Below are positions 34,845-47,600 of a DNA stretch of 64,000 nt, one piece after another. The stretch comes from Amblyomma americanum. Its lineage: Eukaryota > Arthropoda > Arachnida > Ixodida > Ixodidae. The notes beneath the pieces were generated by a model, which worked only from the letters and a program-made list of their open reading frames with translations, made no database searches and was not told where the DNA came from. Position numbers and translations under genes: made by a program. Every line of letters begins with the position of its first letter. Positions within the stretch are counted from its first letter, which is position 1. The DNA is taken from NCBI RefSeq assembly GCF_052857255.1, contig NC_135497.1:181813594-181877593 (forward strand), in the 5' to 3' direction.

Positions 34845-35044
34845 GGCTGCGGCGTAGTGGTCTAATGCGGTGGCCAGCAAAGCTGATCTGTTCGCGCAGC
34901 CGCGGGTTCGAAACCCACTCTCAGCCACAGAGTGTTTTGCCGTGAATTGTTCTGCATAGTTAGTTGGCCATAAAGCCTGCTGGCAGGTTGCCACCTGCCC
35001 ACCGGGCCACGATGCCACCTGCCAGAGGCTTCGCACAAACATCG
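34845..35044 (+). mobile_element. tRNA-Leu-like SINE head with body (family 5)
   Basis: 34845-34926 can be folded as an 82-nt class-II tRNA-like form. GGCTGCG pairs with CTCAGCC except at one position. There is an A-box-like 'tagtggtctaa', a B-box 'gggttcgaaaccc', and an extra arm as in Leu or Ser tRNAs. The anticodon arm is irregular and the stems have mismatches, so a functional tRNA is unlikely. Downstream sequence with 'ggcaggttgccacctgccca' continues to about 35044 and is probably the SINE body. I could not define a tail or target duplication. Confidence 0.5.
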
Positions 35045-36648
35045 ACGAAATCTCAGACTGGGGGTTTTAGAACCAGCGCCCTAAAAATGCTGCCGTCAAG
35101 CAAACTGCCTTTGCAATGCACTCTGGTTTTCGCGCGAAGGAGAGAGCTATATACTGAACGAGCTGGATCCATGCAATATGAACGCCATGTATTAGTAGGA
35201 TTAACCGGCACTGGAAGCAACGAGAACAAAAATAAAAAGGATTTCATATGTTTGTTTCGATGCCTACTCATTTCTCGCGTGCATTCATTCATTTTTCAGG
35301 CAATAGATAAGCGCGATGCACATGCTAGGCAGTTCCGCTGCAGTTATAAGGTGTTCCAGTGCCAGACTTGGATGATACGAATTTGAGTCCGGAACGAGAG
35401 AGACGTTCTCGCATAACAACGCGTACATGCGCGCCCCGAAGAAGCCCAAGTGGCCAAAACAAATACGGAGCACCTCAGTTTGACAAAATACGCTCAGCAA
35501 GCGGTTAGCCGTGTGCAGAACAACAACAAAAAAAAAGAAGAAATCAATCGAGGAGGGGGGAAGAGATGCACATCACTGAGACGGCTAGCAGGGCACAACA
35601 GGAGATAAAACCAGCAGCCGCGTTTGGGCGCATATAATATATACGTGTTCTTTATTTTCCCTTTCGTCTCTGGAACACCACGCACGAGTATCCCGCTTCG
35701 CGAGAAGACGTCAGCTCCCCTCGCCACGACGCCAGCGAAGAAGCCGGCATCGCCAACAATGCCGTCGCCTCCGGACGGCTCCGGCGTGAAAGCACACAGG
35801 CTGCGGAGGGGGCCATTTGCATTCCGCGTCCTCTGTTCGACCTTCGCGAAACCGACCTCCTTAGAGCGCCAACGTCACAGCTTGCGATTGGTTTCGAACG
35901 GGTTTTCCGGCCTACGTGACAGTAACTCGAGTGCACGCAAAGCGACGACGGCTGCCCGCAGCGTTGCGCCATCAAGGACCCGAGCGGATGTTCCGCTTAG
36001 CATGGACACACGCCGCCGCTTAGCGCCGCCGAGGTCGTTATCGCCTCAAGCCGGTTGCATTATAAGCGACAGTCCAATTCGCCGCGGCTACAGTCGCGGA
36101 GTGGAGCGAGTGTGTTACTGCCCTCGGCAGCGCACGAGGGGGAAACGGGGTCGGCCGCCAGTCAGCCGGCCCTTTCAACACGAGGCGAAGCCCAAAGTGC
36201 GAAACCGAACGGCAATAACTACCACTGCCCGGGCGCTGCTCACACGGCACGTGACCAGCACTGCGTTGACACCCGTACACGACGAAGCTTGCCGTTCAAT
36301 TGAGTAAATGGCACTGAGCAATGCGTAACGCGGAGAAATCAAAAGCGCGCGTGTGTGGCCGCTATATTGAAGGAATACGGACGAACAACCTCTGCGACAG
36401 CATGAGCGAGGAGTACACCTTGTGCCAGAGGAGAAAAAAACAAAAACAAATAAAGCAGCACTGTCGCAATGTGCATACAGCCTTACTACACCCAGGCGAC
36501 GCGTTCTATCTCGAGAGTGAATTTGGCATTCCGCGCTTTCGCAAAACTCTCCCGATCCCGAGCGCTGGCTCTGTCAAGAAGCCGCACAGCACCGGCCTTG
36601 CTACACTTTTCAGGGGGAACAGAGCAGCGCTCCACCTCGGGCGCAGAG

Positions 36649-36660
36649 AAACATGGCGGC
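36649..36660 (+). promoter_or_regulatory. YY1-type motif AAACATGGCGGC
   Basis: Matches the ATGGCGGC core of the extended YY1 site inside a GC-rich block that could be a promoter. No gene can be assigned. Confidence 0.22.
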
Positions 36661-37455
36661 TCGCGAAACCGGTAGCCGGAGGGAGAGAGACAGAGAGCAG
36701 AGAGGAGGCCGAACAACAGCAGACGGCATGACACGTCGCCCGCGCGCAATGGAAACACGCTAGAACGAGCAGCGCCAAATTGACAAACCCGTGAATAAGG
36801 GAGACAGAAATAAGAGGAGGAAAGAAAAAAAAAAGAACGCCGGAGAGATCTGCGGAACATCTGTTGCTCACTACGGAGACCACCCTCGCCCCTTTCACCT
36901 CGCCCCTCCTGCGCAGAACAGCACGACAAGCGCGCACGTTTCGTGGCTGTCGTCATTTCTAATGCGCTCGCAACCGCTGGTGCGACCGGAGAGCAGAGAA
37001 CGGCGCAGAGTATACTTTGCAAGAACTGACGCAGGCGCGCGCGCATGGAAACGATCTTCTTTATGCTGGAGAAGGCGATCTCCGGGATGAGGGGCTTGGC
37101 AAGAGCGGGGGGGAGGCAGAAGCAGCCATGATAAATAGCCGTCGGAAACAAAGCCTGCCGTTCGTTCGTCGCGGGAGGGAGAACAGGTTCGGGCATTGCG
37201 CGCCGGCTTCTCCCCCGCACCGCTAAGAATAACATTACCATAAATTAGTAGCCGGTCCTCGCAGGAGGCACTTGTCAGAAAACAAACGCCTAATGGCACG
37301 ACAAATGAGACGGAATAAAGTAAGCGGGAGAGAAACGCGCTCGCAAGGGAGGGACCGGCTGCGCGCCGCGGCGGCCAAAAACAACAATCCCCGCCAGACT
37401 GACAGCAGGCCGACACACGTCGCGCAGTTGAACTGCTCTCGGAGAAAGAGAGACC

Positions 37456-37470
37456 GGGGGGGGGGGGGGG
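37456..37470. repeat. Poly-G tract, 15 nt
   Basis: An uninterrupted G run, 171 bp upstream of a C run. Confidence 0.95.
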
Positions 37471-37641
37471 TGAAGAAAAAATCCGGCCTTACGGACAGCA
37501 GGCAGAACGCGGCTCCGCTCACTTAAAGCAGCAAGAGAGAAGGCGCAGTCGTTATTCCTGCCTAGTTCACTGTCCCATTTATGCTCTCTGCATCCCACCA
37601 ACTTTCTGTCAGGCCGAAGACACGTCACGCCCACATAAAGA

Positions 37642-37663
37642 CCCCCCCCCCCCCCCCCCCCCC
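37642..37663. repeat. Poly-C tract, 22 nt
   Basis: An uninterrupted C run. With the G tract at 37456 it forms an inverted pair of homopolymers that could base-pair. Confidence 0.95.
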
Positions 37664-37995
37664 AATCAAACTAGCAAATCATGTGAAGAAAAAACAATCC
37701 TCAAGTCACATCTCATATTCATCGTGAATGTGCAACGTACTCAGTTCCTTGAAACGAAATGACATAAGAATGGCCTACTAATATTGTTAGAGAAACTTGT
37801 AGGGCGAAGAACCAACTGAGATTGAGACAGCATACCGAAACGGAAAGGCAAGAAAAAGAAACTACCCTCAACCAAGGGCCTAATACGCTTAGGAAAGCAA
37901 CATGCAGTAGGTAACCAGCGGTCTGGTGCCGTTTTTTTTTTCTTAAGCTCATACTCTAGTAATGAAAGCTAAATTATATTCTTTAGTGCATGAAA

Positions 37996-38241
37996 TAGAC
38001 GGATACGACTCAAGAACGAAGCGGCCACCCCACCTCAAAGGAGGCCCCCTCCAGCCACAGGCGTCGACCGCTTTTCGTGACGTCGCGGTTAATCCCCTCG
38101 CGTGACATCGCAGGCGTCTGGCAGGCGCCTCCGTGAAATGGGATTAACCACGACGTCACGGCAATGGGGCGCGGCCATTGGCTGAAGTGCCTCCTTTGAT
38201 GGGTATTTGCCCCTTCGTTCCTTGAGCTGTATCCGACTATA
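37996..38241. mobile_element. MITE, copy 2 (same family as 28077)
   Basis: The left end is 'tagacggatacgactcaaga' and the right end is 'gagctgtatccgactata'. The interior shares 'ctcaaaggaggcccc', 'ccagccacaggcgtcgacc' and 'gacgtcgcggttaatcccc' with copy 1. At about 246 bp it is shorter than copy 1 because of central differences. There is no coding capacity and the target duplication is unclear. Confidence 0.82.
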
Positions 38242-41200
38242 GCGTGCTACGTCCATTAGCGACTGGTGAGGTCATGCCAAAGTTTTCATTTAAAAAGAAA
38301 AGTAAAACATTATTCCAACGCCCTCAACGGGGCTACACGCGAAGCAGCGAAAGAAACGTCAATAACCGGTTTCGGAAGGGAAAAGAAAAAGACTAGAAGC
38401 ATAAATTATGTAAACTTGAGAGCAACACTCCTTCGCGGACTCCTCTTCACAGTTCCGCGGCGGACTAACCACTGGCCCGTTGCTGCGCGCGCCATTACCA
38501 CGATTACGAAACGCAAGGACATGGCCTTATTCCCGATGCCTGCAAGCCGGGTGGGTCGCCCCCACTGCCAGCAGCGCAACCGCTCCTCCTCCTCCTCTCG
38601 TGCCGAGGGCCGCAGCGCAAGCTGCATCGCGCCTCCTGCTAGAACTCGGGCCACCGAGCGAGCGAAAACCGCGCATAACACCGGTGAGCCAATGTGTAGT
38701 TAGGTGCAACGCATGACAGTGTGCAGCGGTCAACATTTAAAAAAAAAAAAAACAGATGCCGCAGCACGTACGCTCATATGTACAGATCGAGTGCAGATCG
38801 ACTTCGAGTGGCAAAAAGAGTACTCTGTCTCAGTAGCTGTCCTCGTCTGCTCTTTAACGTACAGTGCCACCCCAATTAACCTGCGCGTCAGCAATGAAGA
38901 TAACTGGGAGACAGTCCGCTGACACTGGCCAAAGCCGGGCTCCCCGGGAGAGGCTGGTATACGGCTTCATTGTTTTCTCCGCAACAGCCAAAACGAGCTG
39001 GCGGTTCCTCGGCTGAATAAGTAATGCAGCCTGCTCCAGTGCAACCACTGGCAAGCTCCAAGGCCGCGCCGATTGCGAAGAGTGATAGAGGCAGTGCCGA
39101 AATGAGCACGTATCGAGCGGGCTCGGTATTGCACGGGACCGCAGCGACTCGGCGCGGCAACTGGAGGCAGGTAAGATAAACAAACGAAGCATGGGGGGGG
39201 GGGGGGGGGGGGCGTCTCCACTCGAACGAGTCCCGCCCGTTTCTTTCGCGAGAATGCGCGCCCTCTCCCGCGCCACCCTCAGCGGAAACCGGTCTCGCAC
39301 GCCATTTTTCAAACAAAAGAAAAATGACGGCCCGAGAGGGGGAGCCAAAAGGGCCCAATGACGCCTGTGAAAACAAATGCTGGCTCCTCAACCAGAAACG
39401 GAGGGAGGAAAGAGAAGGGAGGACGAGGTTAGGAGTAAACGTTTTGAGGTCACCTCGGAACATGCCTACGTCGGAGTGACAGGCAGAGCCTCGCTGCTGC
39501 CAAGCCGAAGACAAACAGTCGTGCCGAAGCGTAAACAAGGCCGAAGGCCTCCGGCGCACTACCCCGCCTGTCCTCACGTCTTGGGCTCGTCCGATCGTGC
39601 CGCTTCCCCAAACGCCGCCCGTGTGGCGCACGGCAATCCTCTCGTCTCCAGGCGGGAGCCTCGAACCCGCCGCTGCCTCGCGCCCGCAAGTTTCCTACGT
39701 CCGAGCCACTCCGGGCGAACACTGCCCGAAAAGTGCAGAGCGATGGGACGGCCCAAAGGGCCGCTGAAAAATATAACGCACCGCTCCGACACACGTGCCT
39801 CAGCCATTATCCTGCTGCAAGGCACCGACGCTCACTTTCAACAACGCAGGGCGGCCCAATACGAGTACAATATGTACACAAAAAAAAAGCGTGAATCTCA
39901 CCAACGGGAAGAGCAATGTCACGTTTCCGAAGCCAGCAGCTACGAACACGTAACACGAAGTTCGCAACAGTTAACAATAATAGACACTGTTAGAATAGGG
40001 TGACACTGTCGCAGGAACATCAACCTCGTGACCGCAGCACGCTTCGTTCGAGAGTCAAGCATTGCAGCTTTACTGTACAATTCTCCGACATACTCAGATA
40101 CCAAACAGTCGCTCGCTGCCTAAAGAAAAAAAAAAAGGGCGGATTGGGGGAAGATACAAGATACGTCCAAGGGCCGGAAACGCGCCGAGGCATCTCCAAG
40201 AACCTCCGCCCACTCCTTCACGCAGCTACACTATCCCATCCTGTAGGCTCGCAGTAGTGTTAAAACAGGGCGCTGCGCAGGGCGAGTGACGAGCGCCGCA
40301 GCGCAACTGGAACAACGTCGTGGCCGTGCGCTCCAATAAACAGGTGCAAACGAGAAGCAAACAGAGGAGCAGACGTTCGGAATAGCATTCAAGGGCCGTG
40401 CAACGATCGATGAGGCCGTTGAACCCTGCGGCTCCGGCAGTGTCTCCCCACGGTTGTGATGAGCGAGTGGGCTCTCGTTGCCAATGCACGGTAACCGGCG
40501 CCAATGGGCAGCGCACACCGCGGGCCACAAGTCCGCAGTGTCCGCCCGGCTCCTTGCAACAGGAGTCCGCGAGGACGCGAACCGGCGCCGCCAAAACGAA
40601 ATGCGCCGTTTTCCGAGCGCACGAGGCAAGCCGGAAAAATTAAATAAATCTATAATTAAAACAAAAATCAGCCCAATTACAACGCCGCCGCGCGGAGGCG
40701 ACGAAAACGGAATCTCAGACCACGCTTGTGGCGGCTCCAGATGGAGCGCACAAACCGATCGTTGGTTCGGAGCCGTAACACGACGTCCGGACCTCCCCGC
40801 TGCCTCTCGAGACGCACTTCTCCGCAAACGCAGTGGCGGAGCTCCCCGCCGTCGGTTGGCTAAGCTAGGCACATGTTGGCAGCTTTCACATCCTGCCTTA
40901 CTGCCACAAACACGGACAACTAATTGCATAAAATGGACAGAAACGACATACCGAGGATCCGCATGGCCGCTGTGCATTACGAACGCGGCGTTCTCAGCTC
41001 TACTTTCCCCCGCTCGCCGGTTGTCGTACGCGGCCATCGTTCGTAAGCGCGTGAAAGCGCAACAGGCTGCGCAGCGCGCGGAAGCATCGGCCAGCGCTCA
41101 GCAAGCGAGAAGTGCCCCATCGGCGATTGGCCGACAGCCCACGGGGAGAAAAGCCGAGGGAAAAAAAAAACAATCAACGGAGCTAGTCTCCGCTTCTCTA

Positions 41201-44200
41201 GCGGCGCAGGTGCATCGTTGTACCAAGCTGCCAACAAAGTCAGCGCGCGTACATGGCTCTGAGAGACTAACGGGGTTGGGGAAGAAAGGGGGGGCCTCGC
41301 TTGCCGGACGGATTCGAAGCCATGCGCGGCCTCTCGCTGCGAAACGAGCGAGAGAAGCGCAGACCGGGTCCACCGATTCGCCAAGGTTGCCGAACCAAAA
41401 GGTGGCGGAGGACAGACAGGGCCGACAGCTGCAAGCGCACCTGAAGAAGGCTGCACTGGCAGGTTGCAGTTGCAACCGTGGGGTTACACGAGCCACATGT
41501 TTGTTCCACCCGTCTGCATAAAACCCGCCTCAAATTAAATAACAATAAAAACTCGCCTTCTTCGTGGCATTTGCTTATTTCGGGCGAAGAGCAACGCATT
41601 TATTCATTATTCATATAAACATACCGAGGGAGAAAAAAAGAAAGGAAGGAAAAAGTAGGGGAGAGAGGACAGCAAAGTAAACGACCACGTCTAAGCAACA
41701 ACAAACAGCACGCGTTAAATGTAGCGGTTCGCAACCGGTCAGCGGTCCCATCCTTCACGCGCGCCGAATCCAGATGACGTCAAAAATCTATTCCGACAGA
41801 CCGCGCTGCAATTGCCGGTCTCGGGCACATGCGCAGCGCAGCAACACAATGGCGAGCGAACGACAAGAGAAGGAAAGCAAGCGGGCCTCGGAGGGGAAGC
41901 CGCACCGCCGAGTGAGGCGGCCAACAGAGAGCCGGTCCAAAACCCGGAGTGTCAATGATGGATCACCGCCTTTCTCGCGCCCGGCCACTGGTGCGCCAAA
42001 GACAGAGTGCACCTCTCGTTTCCGTCGGGAAGAGGAGCGCGGCCACTTGCGCGGGAACAAAATGAGATACGGGCGCGCTTTGCCCAGCAGTAACATCATC
42101 GGCGTGCCCAGTTTTGCATCCCAGAACGTAGGGGCGAGACGACGGCCGCTTGCTATGCCACTGCGAGCAACGGGGAAATTTCGCCTTTCAAGCTCGAGAG
42201 TAAGGAAAAGGAGGCCTTACGGATTCCAACGGCCATCCAAACATTTCCTCCGCGTCGGTGCCACTAGCCCCGGCCATTTAAACATTGCACTCCTCGTGGA
42301 CAGAACCGACGGCAACAGGTAGCAAGTTTGTCGAATGCAGACACTGTGACACAACTCCACTGAAACACAATGCAGCTGTTTATCTCGAGCTGCGCTTGAC
42401 GAGCCTCCGTCCTAAGCCCGATCTGATAACACTCGTCGGTGAAAAGCGCTGTGGGTGAAGCACAAATGGTACGTGCTCCAGACCGTGCTACCACCTGCTC
42501 TTCGGCAGCCCAGTCGGCAGTGCCGCGAGGACCAGTCGGAGGAGCGCATATTACAGACGAAAGCGGCCTACAGGGAAGGCCCGACACCATGTGGCCACTG
42601 CGTGACCTAGATTGTCTGAATTGTGTCCAGCTGAACAGCAGCGATATGCTTGAATGTTCCGTCCTGGTTGAAGCGGTTTCTTCCGCACCTCACTGACTGG
42701 ACAGCAAGGCCAGGCGTGGCGTCCGGCACCAGCGCGAGCGAAGCTTTCGTGACGTAGTGCCATGACCAAGAAGAACACAATGGATCTAGTCTCGGCTCTA
42801 GGTTACAGCATGCGGTAATGGTTGGTGCCAGCCTCGCTGCGACGGCTAGTAGCCGACGTCTTCCTCACTCGCATCATGAAGCCCTATTAGCACGGCGCAG
42901 TGCTACGCAGCCAGGCGCGATGTTTATGGACTGCACGAGGCGCGAAAAGAAAAAAAAAAGTGGGAGAATATTGAACTTAATCACGGCCTCGGCATGTGGC
43001 TGGAAAACTGCACTCCGTACATATTCACGCGACCAACGCAGTACAACTCCAAGCTGCCTGCCCAGGCAGTGAGGAAGATCATTATCTTTAAACAAACATC
43101 ACACCCGCCCTAACCGACAGGGAAGTAGCTTTCAAGTTCACAGTGACCGGTCATGAAATGCTGCTGAACAATAAACACCCGCATTACTGGGCTAGACGAG
43201 GAGCAAGCACTAGGCATGAGCGCAATTACCTGAACAGGTTCAGGCTCCTGCGCCGCAATGACCAAGTTACGCCGTGCATTTAGTGCCGATCAAAGCTAAT
43301 TCCACTACCTGAGTTTCGTCGAAGGCAGCCGCTTTCAACTTTTAGCTAGGTCAACATTATCAGGTGATGTCATCTATGCTGCTTGTTCTGTACCGGAACA
43401 GATAGACGATGCTGAAGAATGCAAAGAAAAGCGAAAGGGAAAATGGCAACGCCCCTTTAGTGTGTCACCGCGCAGCTGTTTGGGCCATGCAGTTCCAGCA
43501 ATTCATTTCCTGCCGCGCGACAGCATTGTGTCCTTGAGCTAAAAAAAAAAAAAACGGGGGAGAGGGAGGAGTTTTAACTTTTTACCTTTACAGACATGAG
43601 CAAAGAATAGCATTGCGATTTACAACGTTACCTTGTATCGCAAACATGGAACGTTCGTGCATTCGACATGCTAAAAGCACGCGCAGCGATCTTGTGTAAC
43701 CTGGAGGCGGATTTTTTTTTTTTTACCAACACCGTAACCTCAGGAAAGGCATTCCTCAGGTTTGCATTCCGCCCGAACAATCGTGCCACACTGCGCTAGC
43801 AATTCTGTCGCGCCATGGTAAAAGAAATCTTCCTGAAACGTCGTCGCCGGGGTAGCGGCTTCCGTCGTACGCTTTGGCATGACGGTGTTAGGGGCAGGTA
43901 AAACATCCCTCGTGTCCCACTTACGCTGTGCGGCAAATAAGTCTTCCGGCATGCAGCAACAGTAACACGTCGATGCTATGTAGGCTAAACGCCTCCATTA
44001 CAGTGGGCGCGTTGCGACGCCACAAGAGCGCCATTAGGGATGTAGACGCGCGTTTGGATCACACCTCACAGAAGGAAGTTTCGACCGCGGAGCGAAGCCC
44101 GGCGAGCAGGGCAGCAAGCGGAGCACGTATCACGAGCTAAAGATTCAAAATGCGCCAGAGAAAGCGAGGTGAGCCTTGTAAGTTGTTGACTTAAAGCACC

Positions 44201-44253
44201 ATATGGATACACAGTCGCCGGGCCGTCCGGCACTGTCCCTAAACCGCCCTCGG
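38242..44253. other. Non-coding stretch, mostly GC-rich
   Basis: 40250-42300 has long chance frames on both strands (up to 347 codons at 40478-41521) with biased composition and no recognisable domain. A CAG|GTAAGA donor-like site lies near 39170, just before the G tract at 39193. 42,800-44,250 holds nothing recognised. Confidence 0.45.
39193..39212. repeat. Poly-G tract, 20 nt
   Basis: An uninterrupted G run. Chance frames on the - strand crossing it contain proline runs. Confidence 0.95.
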
Positions 44254-44266
44254 TGATGAGCACACA
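44254..44266. repeat. Target-site duplication, left copy
   Basis: tgatgagcacaca, identical to 44591-44603 on the other side of the SINE. Confidence 0.92.
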
Positions 44267-44590
44267 CACACCCGCCGCGGTGGCTCAGTGGTTAGGGCGC
44301 TCGACTACTGAGCCGGAGTTCCCGGGTTCGAACCCGACCGCGGCGGCTGCGTTTTTATGGAGGAACAACGCTAAGGCGCCCGTGTGCTGTGCGATGTCAG
44401 TGCACGTTAAAGATCCCCAGGTGGTCGAAATTATTCCGGAGCCCTGCACTACGGCACCTATTTCTTCCTTTCTTCTTTCACTCCCTCCCTTATCCCTTCC
44501 CTTACGGCGCGGTTCAGGTGTCCAACGATATATGAGACAGATACTGCGCCATTTACTTTCCCCAAAAAAACCAATTATTATTATTATTAT
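44267..44590 (+). mobile_element. Ruka-like tRNA-derived SINE (family 1), full length
   Basis: The head carries the A-box 'tggctcagtgg' (44281-44291) and B-box 'ggttcgaaccc' (44325-44335). It continues with 'gcgtttttatggaggaa', the shared core 'cagtgcacgttaaagatcc', a pyrimidine-rich body, 'actgcgccatttactttcc' and an ATT tail. A perfect 13-bp target duplication brackets it. From memory this matches the tick SINE described as Ruka. It is about 324 bp and non-coding, with an internal RNA polymerase III promoter; LINE enzymes would be needed for copying. Confidence 0.95.
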
Positions 44591-44603
44591 TGATGAGCAC
44601 ACA
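44591..44603. repeat. Target-site duplication, right copy
   Basis: Identical to 44254-44266. Confidence 0.92.
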
Positions 44604-47600
44604 GAAAGCGAAAAATAACTGACTTCCCCACACTCCCGAGTTCCAGACGCCTAGGAACGCCCACTTTTTGCGAACACTGCACTGTGCCGGCAGTGACGCG
44701 CCGTGTGAAAAATGGGCACCACGTCACGCCTCCCGGGCATCCTGCACGGACTCCCAGGCGGGGTCACCGTCTCTCTCAAGTGTTTACATCAGGCTCGAGG
44801 CGGAACTCGCACCACTAAGAAGTGATGATCTATTATGACGCCGATGTGGCCGCTGCAAACCATTTCAAGGGATTCTCGGGGAATAGAGGCGCTGCGGTCG
44901 TCCAGCCGCCACCGGTGGGCACAGGAACGCCGGGAAGAGCACACTTAGCCGCTTCGCCTTGGCTACAGCGCTCGGCAGAAAACGTGGATTCGTTTCACTG
45001 CAGCTTCAGCACTGCGCCTCACGTTCGCAACGGACGACTGCTGCATCAGGCCTTCGCGTTGTCCACTACTATATAATTCTCGCTTCATTCCTTCTTGCTT
45101 TGCCACTAGACACAAGCTGCCAAGCCACAGGCGCACAGTATTTCTTCGGCGCTCTAAACAGGCTGTCGGTATATCCGCGGTGGAAAGACGCACGGACGCA
45201 TTCACCGTCGGGAAAGCAGAAACTCTGGTGGCAAACTTCGGTTCGTTTGGAATCTGTAACAACGAAAAGCACGCGAATTTTCGGGCACGGCATGCCACCG
45301 CATCACAGGATTATTTTGTGACGCCTTGGTCGCCAGGAGCCTCCCTCCCATAAACGTGTACCAATTCTGCTTGTGATAAAATAAAGAATGAAATGAGAAT
45401 CGAGCAGTATCGATTTTTCAAGTGTCCCAGCGCTTTTCAAAGCGCGCCAGGGAAAAGCTTTTTCAACGAACTTTTAAACGTACAAACAATAATTCTCAGC
45501 ATAAACACCGAACACTATATTCCTAGCACCACTTTTAAAACTTCCCACTGACACGACCATTTCACTCCAGAAAGCAAATGCTGGGAAAGCTTTTTTTTTT
45601 TTTTTCGCGTGCGTGAATAGGCGGAAGCTGACAGTAAGCTTTGATGGTGGGATTTCCCACAGACGACAGGAGTGCAATGAAAAGTCCAGAAACCAGGAAA
45701 CATGGTCTGGCTTAACCTGCGCTCAGAGAGATGCGTATTCAGCAGCTACAGTACGTGTACCATACTTACCGCAGCTAACGCAACATTTCCAAGCAAAAAA
45801 AAAAGAAAAACACGGAAACAACAATCAGATACGATGTCGGTAATAAAAATAGTGAAGTATGATAAATTTCATTTGCTTTGGAGAAATTGATTCTGAAAAG
45901 ACATCATCACCTGTCTCTTTCGTTTCTTTTTTCCCCCAATTTCGCAGCGGATGTGCAGACCACTTTAAAAGAATTTGCTGCCTAAGAAATTTTTTTTCCT
46001 ACAGCACACAAGCCACGCCGTCGTGCTTTCGATACCGGTAACATGGACATCGCACAATAAGAACAGCTGCATTTGCAGCTGCAAGGAATGGATGCCGTGC
46101 AATTCATTATCAGGTGCGAAAGTTGCATATACCTTGAGCTTGGCGCATGATAAACGGAGATGCTTACGTGCCAGTAAACCCAACAAAACAGGCTAAAGTT
46201 GCCCCTTGGCCGCAACACCAGTGCCGAACATAGCTGCGCTGGTGTGTTTGGAGATTCGAAGCTCCAGCAGAATCTCAAAGCTGAAGCACTCGCAGCGTTC
46301 AAATGCATCCGTAGCAGTACGCACAGAATGTATTAATACAAAGTTCAGAACACAACATGAACGACGTCCAGATGTTCTGCCTTGCACAACTACCTCCATA
46401 ATTCCTTTAAAATTGTAAACAGCTGTGCCAGTCGCGCTGAAATATCAGAGTCCTAGTGACTCTGGAAACACTGACGCCAGTCTGGTACAACAGCAAGCTT
46501 AATGGCACGGCTGTAATTTTTTGTTTTTTGTGTGAAATGTAGCTACCACCGGGGAACGCGCTGCCGTTTGTATCACGACCGAGGAAAGCACGTTCGCCGA
46601 ATGTCCCTATCGGAGGCAACTGTCCGCACTATGTACTACACTTCTTGCAAAACTGCGTCGCCAAAGGAACGGCTGCTTAGAGGGCGACAGTGCGTTTTTT
46701 TTTTTTTTTGTCAAAACGCTTGGAAACAGCAGGGGAAGCCTCTTTACAGCGCATAAAGTCCGGTTGCGCAACAGCGAGCCGGGATCGAGCAGGGCAGGCA
46801 GCGAGCCACGCGCGAAAGATGGCGCGGATGACAAAAGGCGCCGCCCCAAGACAACACCTGGAAGGCCCGCGCAAACGAGAACTTGGAGGCACGCCCTACT
46901 TTTGTGTGGCCTTTGTTCCTCAGGGGAACAATGACGGACGCAATGGGACAGAAACTGGACCAGGCCACAGTGGCGAGTGAAGAAGGAAAGGACAATCCAT
47001 CCGCCCGTCTTTTGTCTCAGCGCGACGTTTCGGAGGAGGAGGAGGCCTCGGCCACAGTGACGCGCGTTCCACCCGCCAAAACTCCGCGGGAACCCGCTCG
47101 CTGCTGTCACTTTCCGCGCGAACTCGGCGACGCTCGTGACTTCCGCGGCTGTCGGCTGCGAGCAAACCCCTTCGGATAAGAGAGCGAATAAGACGCAACA
47201 CTCCGCGCCGGTGATGGTCAGATATCACCGACGCCATCCAAGGAGGCTTACTCCGCCGACAGACGAGAGCTGCTAGCTTCTGCTGGCTTGTTACACTTGG
47301 CATCCAGGAATGCAAGGATGCAAAGCGCCCATTTGCGCTTTAAAAAAAAAAGCGTTATTTACGAGTGCGAAGGAGCCATCGGTGTGAGGATATGTTTTTC
47401 TTCGGTCAACAACAATCAGAAACTCATTTTCACGATTACAGCAGGAGCACCCCGTATGGTGCAAGGTATATATGTATTACATGTGGACGCCTGGCGAATC
47501 TTTTATCCCCTTACATGATGCTGATAGTGTCACTAGGTGGCGAGAAAAGCAAGACAGTGGAAGCATGATGGAAGAAATCTGAGCGGGCGCCCATTATAAC

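Larger units (their letters stand above)
35045..37995. other. Non-coding stretch, GC-rich blocks and two homopolymers
   Basis: 35700-36300 and 36500-37250 are GC-rich with chance frames on both strands (up to about 250 codons). AAACATGGCGGC at 36649-36660 resembles a YY1 site on the + strand. No frame looks like a known protein. Confidence 0.45.

Noticed and set aside
39655..39730. tRNA-like A- and B-box spacing on the - strand near gcctcgaacccgcc
   Set aside because: The B-box deviates, no acceptor stem pairs, and no SINE body follows. Probably chance in GC-rich DNA.
40478..41521. Longest frame in the window (347 codons)
   Set aside because: Composition-driven: the - strand is open at the same place for 268 codons, and no domain, repeat or signal is visible.
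45735..45800. Strong GGTAAGTATGG donor on the - strand
   Set aside because: The sequence upstream on that strand is poly-T-rich with no open frame or plausible exon.
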